DNA from: Pelomonas sp039929605
GTDB taxonomy: Bacteria > Pseudomonadota > Gammaproteobacteria > Burkholderiales > Burkholderiaceae_C
Length of the DNA: 30,579 nt
Direction: 5' to 3'
NCBI RefSeq assembly: GCF_039929605.1
Contig: NZ_JBDSQX010000051.1
Location: 1-30,579 of the forward strand
Shown here piece by piece: positions 6,816 to 13,888 of the stretch (the first letter of the stretch is position 1; each line of letters starts with the position of its first letter). The notes under the pieces were generated by a model. It was given only the letters and a program-made list of their open reading frames with translations. It searched no databases and had not been told where the DNA came from. Made by a program: the position numbers and the translations under genes.

Positions 6816-7698
6816 TTTCGCCGTCATCGGCGGCAGCTTTGCCGGCCTGTCCGCCGCGCTGCAGCTGGCGCGCGCCCGCCGCACCGTGCTGGTGGTCGAC
6901 GCCGGCCAGCGCCGCAACCGCTTCGTCGACGACGCCGGCCTGACCTCGCACGGCTTCATGTCGCAGGACGGCCGCGCACCCGCCGCCATCGCGGCAGAAG
7001 GCAAGGCGCAGCTGCTGCGCTACCCGTCGGTGCAGTGGCTGGACGGCACCGCCGACGAAGCCCGCGTGGATGCGGATAGGCGGCTGGCGTTCCGTGTCGG
7101 CAGCACTGCCGTCAGCGCCGGTCGACTCGTCCTCGCCACCGGCGTGCGCGACCTGCTGCCGCCGGTGCCGGGGCTGGCCGAGCGCTGGGGGCGCAGCGTC
7201 TTCCACTGCCCCTACTGCCACGGCTACGAGCTGGAAGCCGGCGAGATCGGCATCATTGCTGCCACGCCGCTGGCCCAGCACCACGCCGTCATGCTGCCCG
7301 ATTGGGGCCGCACGACGCTCTTCCTCAACGGCGTCTACACGCCGAGCGGCGAGGAGCTGGACGCCCTCACCCGGCGCGGTACGCGCATCGAGCCCACGCC
7401 GGTTGTTCGCCTCGAAGGCGAGGCCGACGTGGTGCTGGCGGACGGCCGTGTGCAGCGCATGAACGGCCTCTTCACGCAGCCGCGCACGCTGATGGCCAGC
7501 GCCGTGGCGGAGCAGCTCGGCTGCGCGATGACCGAAGGGCCGATGGGGCCCTTCATCCAGGTCGGCCCGACGCAGGAAACCAGCGTGGCCAACGTCTTTG
7601 CCTGCGGCGACGCGGCGCGCGCGGCCGGCAGCGTGGCGCTGTCGGTGGGAGACGGCGTCATGGCGGGCTTCGGTGCCCACCGGTCGACGATGTTCTGA
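6805..7698 (+). CDS. NAD(P)/FAD-dependent oxidoreductase, thioredoxin-reductase-like
   Basis: A 297-aa flavoprotein of the TrxB/AhpF-C-terminal class. The FAD dinucleotide motif GGSFAGLSAALQLARA is at residues 9-24. VLATGVRDLLPPVPG closes the first FAD part. The redox pair is CPYC (Cys135, Cys138) in FHCPYCHGYE. The terminal FAD motif FACGDAARAAGSVALSVGDG is near residues 267-286. The NADPH-domain GxGxxA motif is weak (IGIIAATPLAQHH), so partner and cofactor may differ from classic TrxB. The ATG at 6805 follows GAGGAG with 8-base spacing. Cotranscribed with the Rrf2 regulator, which suggests a thiol or reactive-species response. No thioredoxin gene is adjacent. Confidence 0.88.
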   Translation: MQIDFAVIGGSFAGLSAALQLARARRTVLVVDAGQRRNRFVDDAGLTSHGFMSQDGRAPAAIAAEGKAQLLRYPSVQWLDGTADEARVDADRRLAFRVGSTAVSAGRLVLATGVRDLLPPVPGLAERWGRSVFHCPYCHGYELEAGEIGIIAATPLAQHHAVMLPDWGRTTLFLNGVYTPSGEELDALTRRGTRIEPTPVVRLEGEADVVLADGRVQRMNGLFTQPRTLMASAVAEQLGCAMTEGPMGPFIQVGPTQETSVANVFACGDAARAAGSVALSVGDGVMAGFGAHRSTMF

Positions 7699-7700
7699 GA

Positions 7701-8180
7701 TCAGCCTCTTCGCGCGGCCTCGATGGCCGCGATGTCTATCTTCTTCATCTTCATCATGGCCTCGAACACGCGCTTGGCCACGGCGGGATCGGGGTCGGTG
7801 ACACCCGAGGTCAACGCACGCGGCGTGATCTGCCAGGACAGGCCCCAACGGTCGCGGCACCAGCCGCACTGGCTCTCCTCGCCGCCGTTGCCGACGATGG
7901 CCGCCCACAGCCGGTCGGTCTCGGCTTGATCGTCCGTCGCGATCTGGAAGGAGAAGGCCTCGCTCTGCTTGAACGCCGGGCCGCCGTTGAGGCCGATGCA
8001 GGGAATGCCGCAGACGGTGAACTCGACGGTCAGTACGTCCCCCTCATGGCCATCGGGGAAGTCCCCCGGCGCGCGGTGTACGGCGCCGACGCTGCTGTCC
8101 GGGAAGGTCTTGGCGTAGAACCTGGCTGCGGCTTCGGCGTCGCCTTCGTACCAGAGGCAGACGGTGTTCTTGGGCGTCAT
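7701..8180 (-). CDS. VOC-superfamily protein, PhnB / 3-demethylubiquinone methyltransferase-like
   Basis: A 159-aa protein of the PhnB-type glyoxalase fold (PF06983 group), often annotated as 3-demethylubiquinone-9 3-methyltransferase, although family members are not proven methyltransferases. It shows the N-terminal LWYEGDAEAAARFYAKTFPD, the central TVEFTVCGIPCIGLNGGP, FSFQIATDDQAETDRLW, and CGWCRDRWGLSWQITPRAL with a characteristic C-terminal KRVFEAMMKMKKIDIAAIE helix. Convergent with the flavoprotein gene, with 2 bp between the stops. Monocistronic by arrangement. Confidence 0.88.
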   Translation of the reverse strand: MTPKNTVCLWYEGDAEAAARFYAKTFPDSSVGAVHRAPGDFPDGHEGDVLTVEFTVCGIPCIGLNGGPAFKQSEAFSFQIATDDQAETDRLWAAIVGNGGEESQCGWCRDRWGLSWQITPRALTSGVTDPDPAVAKRVFEAMMKMKKIDIAAIEAARRG

Positions 8181-8261
8181 TCGTTGCTCCTTTTCAGCGG
8201 TTCACAAGGTTAGGCCGCCACGGTTCGCCACGCGCGATGCAATCGCAACAATCAGCAATCA

Positions 8262-8885
8262 TCAGTGACCGGGCGAGGCCATCAGCGTTGCGAAGTACTT
8301 GGCGTCGCCGGTCTTGTAGAGGCTGTACCAGGCGGAGAGGATGGCGTCGTCATAGACATCCAACGCGGCAAACACTTCCCGGGCGAACTCCAGCGGGCTC
8401 ATGGCCGACGCCGTGATGAGGTTGCCCGCCCTCACAGCCGGCTTCTTGCGATAGAGGGCTGCGCCTGAGTAGCCGGTGGCGGCGATGTAGTCGGCGGAGT
8501 TGCTGGTGTGCGGCACGTCGTCCAGCAAACCCGCGCGCGCCAGCCCCGCCGTGGCGCCGCAGATCGCGGCGACCGGCACGCCCTGGGCCAGGAACTCCGC
8601 AGCCAGCAGCGTGGCCTTCTTGTTTTTCTTCTCGTCCCAGGCCATGCCGCCGGGCAACACCAGCATGGCGCTCCTGTCGGGACTGAGCTCACTGAAGCTC
8701 AGGTCCGGCACGACCCGCAAGCCGCCGATCGTCTTGACGGGCTTGCCGGTGGTGGACACGCTCCTGACCCTGAACCGCCCGGGCGTCTTCTGGAACTGCG
8801 GGTTGTTCAGGCCGGCGATCAGGTAGCCGTATTCCCAGTCCGACATCGTGTCGAAGACGAAGAGATGGACAGTCGACTTCTTCAT
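8262..8885 (-). CDS. DJ-1/PfpI family protein
   Basis: A 207-aa class I glutamine-amidotransferase-like protein. The N-terminal strand VHLFVFDTMSDWEYGYLIAGL carries the family's conserved acidic position. The nucleophile elbow is AAICGATAGLARAG, with the reactive cysteine in a strand-turn-helix. DRSAMLVLPGGMAW lies before it. Possible roles are protease, chaperone or glyoxalase-type activity; none can be chosen from sequence. The ATG at 8885 is preferred over the upstream frame start (8939), whose extra 18 residues have no family match. Divergent from the response regulator gene, with 67 bp between starts. Confidence 0.87.
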   Translation of the reverse strand: MKKSTVHLFVFDTMSDWEYGYLIAGLNNPQFQKTPGRFRVRSVSTTGKPVKTIGGLRVVPDLSFSELSPDRSAMLVLPGGMAWDEKKNKKATLLAAEFLAQGVPVAAICGATAGLARAGLLDDVPHTSNSADYIAATGYSGAALYRKKPAVRAGNLITASAMSPLEFAREVFAALDVYDDAILSAWYSLYKTGDAKYFATLMASPGH

Positions 8886-8952
8886 GGGATGCACCCTCCA
8901 GGGCCAGTCGCCACAATCCGTGGTCGGTCCACCCAGCAATCAACGTTCCCAC

Positions 8953-9618
8953 ATGCGCCTGCTCCTCGTCGAAGACGACCCCATGATCGGCGAGAGCCTT
9001 CGCGAGGCGCTGCGCCGCCAGGGCTTTGCGGCCGACTGGGTGCGCGACGGCCAGGCGGCCGACGCGGTGCTGGCCAGCGGCGAACGCTTCGACGCCGTGC
9101 TGCTGGACCTGGGCCTGCCCAAGCGCGGCGGCATCGAGGTGCTGCGCGCGATGCGCTCGCGCGGCGATGCCACGCCGGTGATCGTGCTGACGGCGCGCGA
9201 CGCGCTCAGCGACAAGGTGGCGGGGCTGGACGCCGGCGCCGACGACTACCTCGTCAAGCCCTTCGAGCTGGACGAGTTGCTGGCCCGCCTGCGCGCCCTC
9301 GCCCGCCGCCAGGGTGGCCGCACCGACTCGGCGCTGACCGTGGCGGACCTGCGCCTGGACCCGGCCACGCGTGAAGTCACGCGCAGCGGGCGCGCCGTGC
9401 TGCTGTCGGCCCGCGAGTTCGCGCTGCTGCAGGCGCTGCTGGAGCGGCCCGGCGCCATCGTCTCGCGCGCCCAGCTGGAGGACCGCCTCTACGGCTGGGG
9501 CGAAGAGCTGGAGAGCAACGCCATCAGCGTCTACATGCACCAGTTGCGCAAGAAGCTGGGCGCCGACCTGCTGCACACCGTGCGCGGCCTCGGCTACTAC
9601 GCCGGTGTGGAGAAATGA
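8953..9618 (+). CDS. OmpR/PhoB-family response regulator (QseB-like)
   Basis: A 221-aa two-component regulator. The receiver domain covers about residues 1-118: acidic pair in LLLVEDDPM, phospho-acceptor Asp52 in LLDLGLPKRGG, conserved Thr in IVLTARD, Lys in DDYLVKPFELDELLAR. The DNA-binding winged helix follows from about 127, with LSAREFALLQALLERPGAIVS in two parts, SNAISVYMHQLRKKLG, and HTVRGLGYYAG. The ATG at 8953 is the usual N-terminus of the family. Upstream of its sensor kinase by 135 bp, with hairpin repeats in the gap; a QseBC/TctDE-like pair. Confidence 0.92.
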   Translation: MRLLLVEDDPMIGESLREALRRQGFAADWVRDGQAADAVLASGERFDAVLLDLGLPKRGGIEVLRAMRSRGDATPVIVLTARDALSDKVAGLDAGADDYLVKPFELDELLARLRALARRQGGRTDSALTVADLRLDPATREVTRSGRAVLLSAREFALLQALLERPGAIVSRAQLEDRLYGWGEELESNAISVYMHQLRKKLGADLLHTVRGLGYYAGVEK

Positions 9619-9647
9619 GGCCCCTCGTCCAAAGAGTACCTTGGCCG

Positions 9648-9692
9648 GTCCCCCTGGGGGACGGCGATGCTTGCGGCATTGAGCCGCAAGCA
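9648..9692. repeat. Two tight hairpins between regulator and kinase genes
   Basis: GTCCCCCTGGGGGAC (9648-9662) is a perfect 7-bp palindrome around one base. It is followed by TGCTTGCGGC-ATTGA-GCCGCAAGCA (9668-9692), a perfect 10-bp stem. Neither is followed by a T-run, so this is an intergenic repeat or processing/attenuation signal rather than a classical terminator. Confidence 0.75.
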
Positions 9693-9753
9693 CATCACCT
9701 GACGGGCCGGCTTGGGAGCGGCCCGGCGCTCGGCCCGCAGAATTCACCACGCC

Positions 9754-11073
9754 ATGGTTAAGCGGCTGCTCACCACCCTGCGCGGCCGCCTCTTCGCGCT
9801 GCTCGCCGTGCTCGGCGCCGTGACGGCGCTGGCCGTGGCAAGCGCCACCTACGTCAGCGTGCGCGCCGAGGCGGATCAACTCTTCGATTACCAGCTGCGC
9901 CAGACGGCGCTGTCGCTGCGCGACCAGGGCCGCGTGGAGAGCGCCGAGGCCGCCGCTGCGCTGGCCGACCCAGGCCTCGACTACGTCGTGCAGATCTGGT
10001 CGCTGCAAGGGCTGGAGCTGTACTCCAGCCGACCCCAGGGCATGAACGAGCCGCTGCCGGCACGCGCGGTGCTGGGCTTCTCCAACCTGCGGCTGGGTGG
10101 GCAGGACTGGCGCGTCTTCAGCGCGGCCACGCCGCTGCGCGTGGTGCAGGTGGCCCAACCGCTGGCCGTGCGGCAGCGCCTCGCCGCACTGGCGGCGCTG
10201 CGCAGCATTGCGCCGGTGGCCATCGCGCTGCCGCTGGTGGCGGCGGCCGTGTGGTGGCTGCTGGGCGTGTCGCTGGCGCCGTTGGCGCGTGTGACCCAGG
10301 CCGCGCAGCTACGCGGCGCCAACGCGCGGGACGCCCTGCCCACGGCCGGCCTGCCCGGCGAGGTGGCGCCGCTGGTGGACGCCTTCAACGCGCTGCTTGT
10401 GCGGCTGGCCGAGGCCTTCGACGTGCAGCGCAGCTTTGTCGCGGATGCCGCCCACGAGCTGCGCACGCCGCTGACGGCACTCAAGCTGCAGCTCGGCCTG
10501 CTGCGCGATTCGGAACCCGGCGCGCAGCAGGACGAATCGATTGCCCGCCTGCGCGGCGGCATCGACCGCGCCGTTCACCTCGTCGAACAACTGCTTGCCC
10601 TGGCCCGCGCCGAGCCGGGTGCGGAAGCCGCCCTGCAGCCCCTGGACCTGGCAGAGCTGGCCCGCCAGGCCGTGGCCGATGTGCAGCCGCTGGCCGACAA
10701 GGCCGGCGTGGCCCTCACGCTGACGGCGCCCGACGCGCTGCCGCTGACCGGCGACCCACAGGCGCTGCGCGGGGCTTTGCGCAATCTCATCGACAACGCG
10801 GTGAAGTACGGTGCCAGAACGGTGCAAGTGAGCGCATTGCACGGCGCCCAGGGTGCGCCACTGCTGCGCGTGGACGACGACGGCCCCGGCATCCCCGCCG
10901 ATCAACGCGAGCGCGTCTTCGACCGCTTCCAGCGCGGCGAGGGCGCAACGGTCGAAGGCAGCGGCCTCGGCCTGGCCATCGTGCGTGCGGCGGCGCGGCA
11001 GCAGGGCGCGAGCGTCACGCTGGCGGCCTCGTCTTTGGGCGGGCTGCGCGCGGAGATCGCCTGGCCGTCCTGA
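9754..11073 (+). CDS. Sensor histidine kinase (QseC-like)
   Basis: A 439-aa inner-membrane kinase. The first membrane segment is at about 13-30 (LFALLAVLGAVTALAVAS). A periplasmic region of about 125 residues follows, then a second membrane segment near 150-172 (SIAPVAIALPLVAAAVWWLLG) and a short HAMP-like linker. The phospho-acceptor His234 lies in FVADAAHELRTPLTALKLQ. The N box is NLIDNAVKYG, the G1 box DDDGPGIP and the G2 box GSGLGLAIV. The ATG at 9754 gives the standard N-terminus. It phosphorylates the regulator encoded just upstream. The signal is not predictable. Confidence 0.92.
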   Translation: MVKRLLTTLRGRLFALLAVLGAVTALAVASATYVSVRAEADQLFDYQLRQTALSLRDQGRVESAEAAAALADPGLDYVVQIWSLQGLELYSSRPQGMNEPLPARAVLGFSNLRLGGQDWRVFSAATPLRVVQVAQPLAVRQRLAALAALRSIAPVAIALPLVAAAVWWLLGVSLAPLARVTQAAQLRGANARDALPTAGLPGEVAPLVDAFNALLVRLAEAFDVQRSFVADAAHELRTPLTALKLQLGLLRDSEPGAQQDESIARLRGGIDRAVHLVEQLLALARAEPGAEAALQPLDLAELARQAVADVQPLADKAGVALTLTAPDALPLTGDPQALRGALRNLIDNAVKYGARTVQVSALHGAQGAPLLRVDDDGPGIPADQRERVFDRFQRGEGATVEGSGLGLAIVRAAARQQGASVTLAASSLGGLRAEIAWPS

Positions 11074-11164
11074 CGCTGTGTGGGTCTCCACGCTGATACA
11101 GCGCCCCACGCAACCCGCGCCACTGTCCCTTCACGCCCGCCCGTTCAACCGCTGCAATAGCGGC

Positions 11165-11749
11165 ATGAACGAACTGCTGCCCCTGCTGACCTACTGCACG
11201 CTGATGTCCGGCACGCCCGGGCCCAACAACATGATGCTGGTGGCCAGCGGTGCCCACCACGGCTACCGGCGCACGCTGCCGGCCATCCTGGGCATCAATG
11301 TCGGTGGCGCGGTGCAGACCTGGGTGACGTGCCTGGGCCTGGGCGCGTTGTTCACCGCCTGGCCGGCGTTGCACGCCGCGCTCAAGCTGGCCGGCACGGT
11401 CTACATGCTGGTGCTGGCCTGGAAGCTGGCCGGCAGCCCGGCCGCGCAGGACCGGCGGCCCGAGCAGGTCAGCTTCGCGCAGGCCGCGCTGTTCCAGGCG
11501 GTGAACCCCAAAGCCTGGGTCAAGGCCATCACGCTGGCCTCGGTCTTCATGCCGACGGGGCTGGACGTGATGACGGGCGCGCTGCTCGTCAGCCTCGTCG
11601 GCGCGGTGGTCGGCTTCCCGTGCATCTCGATGTGGGCGCTGTTCGGCGCGTGGATCGGCCGCTTCCTGTCGAGCCCGGCGCGGCGGCGTGTGTTCAATGC
11701 CATCATGGCCGCCTCCCTGGCCGTGCTGGCTTTGATGCTCCTCCGTTGA
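11165..11749 (+). CDS. LysE/RhtB-family exporter
   Basis: A 194-aa inner-membrane protein of the LysE superfamily, which exports amino acids or related metabolites. The family signature is near the start: TYCTLMSGTPGPNNMMLVASGAHHGYRR in consecutive parts, with the GPNN motif, followed by LPAILGINVGGAVQT. The QAVNPKAWVKAITLAS motif is also typical. Six hydrophobic segments fit the length. The ATG at 11165 is the family-typical start. The stop lies 10 bp before the MocR-type regulator, so the two genes are probably cotranscribed. Confidence 0.9.
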   Translation: MNELLPLLTYCTLMSGTPGPNNMMLVASGAHHGYRRTLPAILGINVGGAVQTWVTCLGLGALFTAWPALHAALKLAGTVYMLVLAWKLAGSPAAQDRRPEQVSFAQAALFQAVNPKAWVKAITLASVFMPTGLDVMTGALLVSLVGAVVGFPCISMWALFGAWIGRFLSSPARRRVFNAIMAASLAVLALMLLR

Positions 11750-11759
11750 TCGCTCGCTG

Positions 11760-13250
11760 ATGTTTTCTCTCGACCGCGATTCCCCCACCCCGCTGGCCGA
11801 CCAGATCGAGCAGCGCCTGCATGCGCTGATGGTCAGCGCCCAGCTGCCGCCCGGCGCGCGGTTGACGTCCATCCGCCAGCTCGCCGTGCAGTTAGGCGTC
11901 AGCCCCAACACCGTCGTCACGGCGTATGACCGCCTCGTGGCCGCCGGCCTCATCGACTCGCGCGGCACGGCCGGCTTCTTCGTCGCCGACAGCCCTGCCA
12001 ACGCCATGCCCGACGCCGTGCGCGTGGAGGCCGGCGAGGAGCAAGACGCCGTGTGGCTGGCCCAGCAGGCCAACGACCAGAAGGCGGGCGTGCTGCTGGC
12101 CAGCAGCGGCGCCTTACCGGCCATCTGGCTGGAAGACGCCATCCCCGTCGCCGCCGTGCAGCGCGGCCTGGCGCGCGCCACCGCCGGCATGGCCTCGCGC
12201 TGCCCGCCGCAGGGCCTGCCCGAGCTGCGCGAGCGCATCGCCACGATGCTGCGCAGCCAGGGCGTCGCCGTCGACGCCGGCCGCTTGCTGACGACCTACG
12301 GCGGCACCCACGCCATCGACCTGATCTGCCGCGCCTTCTTGCGCCCCGGCGACTCGGTGGCCGTGGAGACGCCGGGCTATTTCCTGCTCTTCGACCGCCT
12401 GCGCCAGGCCGGCGTCAACATCGTTCCCGTGCCGCGCCGCCATGACGGCATTGATCTCGACGCGCTCGACGCCGCCTGCGCCCAGCACCGGCCGCGCCTG
12501 CTCTTCATCCAGAGCGTGCTGCACAACCCCACCGGCTGGGGCAGCAGCGCCGCCAATCTGCACCGCGTGCTGATGCTGGCGCAGCGCCACGACCTGCTCA
12601 TCGCCGAAGACGACGTGCAGGGCCATTTCCACCCGGGAACACCGACGCGGCTGGCGCAGTTATCCGGACTGGAGCGCGTCATCTACTACTCCAGCTTTGC
12701 CAAGGCGATGAGCCCCGCGCTGCGCCTGGGCTACATGGCCGCGGAGCCGGCGCTCATCAAGGCACTGCTGCGCGAGAAGATCCTGTCGGTGCTGACGACG
12801 GCGGCGCTCAACGAGTTCGTGCTGCTGGAGGTGCTGGCCGCCGGCCGCTGGCGCAAACACCTGGAGCGCCTGCAGCAGCGCCTGGGCACGGCGCGCGTCA
12901 GCGCCGCACGCCAGCTGCGTGAGGCCGGCGTGCTGCTGGAGCACCCAGGCGAAGGCGGGCTCTTTTTGTGGGGCGCGCTGCCGGCGGGGGTGGACGTGGA
13001 CGGCGTCGTCAAGGAGGCCTTCCGGCGCGGCATCCTGCTCGTGCGCGGCGCCACCTTTGCGGCGGACGGCGCGGCCAGCCCGCACATCCGCTTCAACGTC
13101 GCGTTCAGCCAGCAGCCGCGGCTGGCGGAGTTCCTGCACGACCAGCTCAGTGCCGCGACGAGTACACGCCTGGCGCTGGAACGGGCGCGCGGCGCGGTCA
13201 GCGGCTCACTGCCGGGCGGCGCCGCCGCTGCCAGTCCTCGACGGCACTGA
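11760..13250 (+). CDS. MocR-family GntR/aminotransferase fusion regulator
   Basis: A 496-aa regulator with an N-terminal GntR winged helix (residues about 5-72; PLADQIEQRLHALMVSAQLPP, then TSIRQLAVQLGVSPNTVVTAY). A linker and a class I aminotransferase-like PLP domain follow. The Schiff-base lysine is probably Lys315 in IYYSSFAKAMSPALRLGYM. Other fold features are YGGTHAIDLICRAFL, VETPGYFLLFDRLR, NPTGWG and IAEDDVQGHF. These proteins sense PLP or an amino compound and act on adjacent genes. It is 10 bp after the LysE exporter gene, which suggests control of that exporter. The C-terminus runs 53 bp into an opposing gene, and its last 20 residues look extended. Confidence 0.9.
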   Translation: MFSLDRDSPTPLADQIEQRLHALMVSAQLPPGARLTSIRQLAVQLGVSPNTVVTAYDRLVAAGLIDSRGTAGFFVADSPANAMPDAVRVEAGEEQDAVWLAQQANDQKAGVLLASSGALPAIWLEDAIPVAAVQRGLARATAGMASRCPPQGLPELRERIATMLRSQGVAVDAGRLLTTYGGTHAIDLICRAFLRPGDSVAVETPGYFLLFDRLRQAGVNIVPVPRRHDGIDLDALDAACAQHRPRLLFIQSVLHNPTGWGSSAANLHRVLMLAQRHDLLIAEDDVQGHFHPGTPTRLAQLSGLERVIYYSSFAKAMSPALRLGYMAAEPALIKALLREKILSVLTTAALNEFVLLEVLAAGRWRKHLERLQQRLGTARVSAARQLREAGVLLEHPGEGGLFLWGALPAGVDVDGVVKEAFRRGILLVRGATFAADGAASPHIRFNVAFSQQPRLAEFLHDQLSAATSTRLALERARGAVSGSLPGGAAAASPRRH

Positions 13251-13581
13251 CGACGCCCTCCCAGGCGCGCCGGTCGTAGGTGACGGCGGCAAAAAGGTTG
13301 TCCTTGCTGGGTTGCTGCCGCGCGGCGCTGGCCGCCAACTGCTCCAGCGATTCACGCGCGGCGGCCGCGCAGCCGGCCAGGTCGGTGAAGTTGGAGGCCA
13401 CGCGGTGGAACAGCACGCCGCGATGCAGTTCAGTGGCCTTCAGCGACGGCGCCTCCACCGCGCGCATAAAGACGCGCGCCCGGCCTTCGCCGAGCAGCTC
13501 AACGCAAAGTTCACGGCGCCAGCCGGTCAGGGTCTGCTCCGAAGTCAGGGTCGGGGGGGCTTCATCAATTTCCAGGGTCAT
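13198..13581 (-). CDS. Small protein of unknown function
   Basis: A 127-aa soluble protein that I do not recognise. It opens with MTLEIDEAPPTLTSEQTLTG, has a beta-strand-like middle (RRELCVELLGEGRARVFMRA) and a helical second half (AGCAAAARESLEQLAASAA), then DNLFAAVTYDRRAWEGVVSA. No signal peptide or membrane segment is visible. Start: ATG at 13581. The frame stays open much further upstream, but that part shows no protein character. Its 3' end overlaps the MocR-type gene by 53 bp in the opposite direction, which is a little unusual and leaves some doubt about one of the two 3' ends. Confidence 0.6.
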   Translation of the reverse strand: MTLEIDEAPPTLTSEQTLTGWRRELCVELLGEGRARVFMRAVEAPSLKATELHRGVLFHRVASNFTDLAGCAAAARESLEQLAASAARQQPSKDNLFAAVTYDRRAWEGVVSAVEDWQRRRRPAVSR

Positions 13582-13888
13582 CGCGCGAGTCTGCCCTAGG
13601 CGGCGTGACGCTTGGCCGGGGGATGTATCGCGATGCGTCACCCGAGCACTGCAAGTTGCGCTCTGTTGCTCGGCCGCCGCAGCGGACGACCGCTTCCCCG
13701 CGCGGGCAAGTTCGGCCCGCATTGATGGAAGCGACACTGTCAACATCCTTGGATTAGGGATAAAAGATGGCCCGAGGTCCCGGCTCTGTTCAGGCCGGCT
13801 CAGGCGCCTGGCAGACCACCCATCAAGGCGCCCATCCAGGCGCCAGGCTGCGCCGATCTCGCCAACCCGTCGCAAGGAGGCAGACTTC
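13582..13888. other. Intergenic region before the receptor-kinase operon
   Basis: About 307 bases between divergent genes with no supported gene. It must hold the promoter of the receptor-kinase operon, but no convincing -35/-10 pair was found; a weak AT-rich patch (GGATTAGGGATAAAAG) lies near 13753-13768. Two short tandem copies of CAAGGCGCC/CCAGGCGCC occur near 13828-13845. AAGGAGG at 13874-13880 is a strong ribosome binding site, 8 bases before the receptor ATG. Confidence 0.45.

Noticed and set aside
6652..7908. Long minus frame across the flavoprotein gene
   Set aside because: Shadow of a well-supported plus-strand gene; it also crosses into the VOC gene in the wrong frame.
9648..9692. 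Factor-independent terminator between the two-component genes
   Set aside because: The stems are strong but no T-run follows, and the kinase gene downstream is expected to be cotranscribed.
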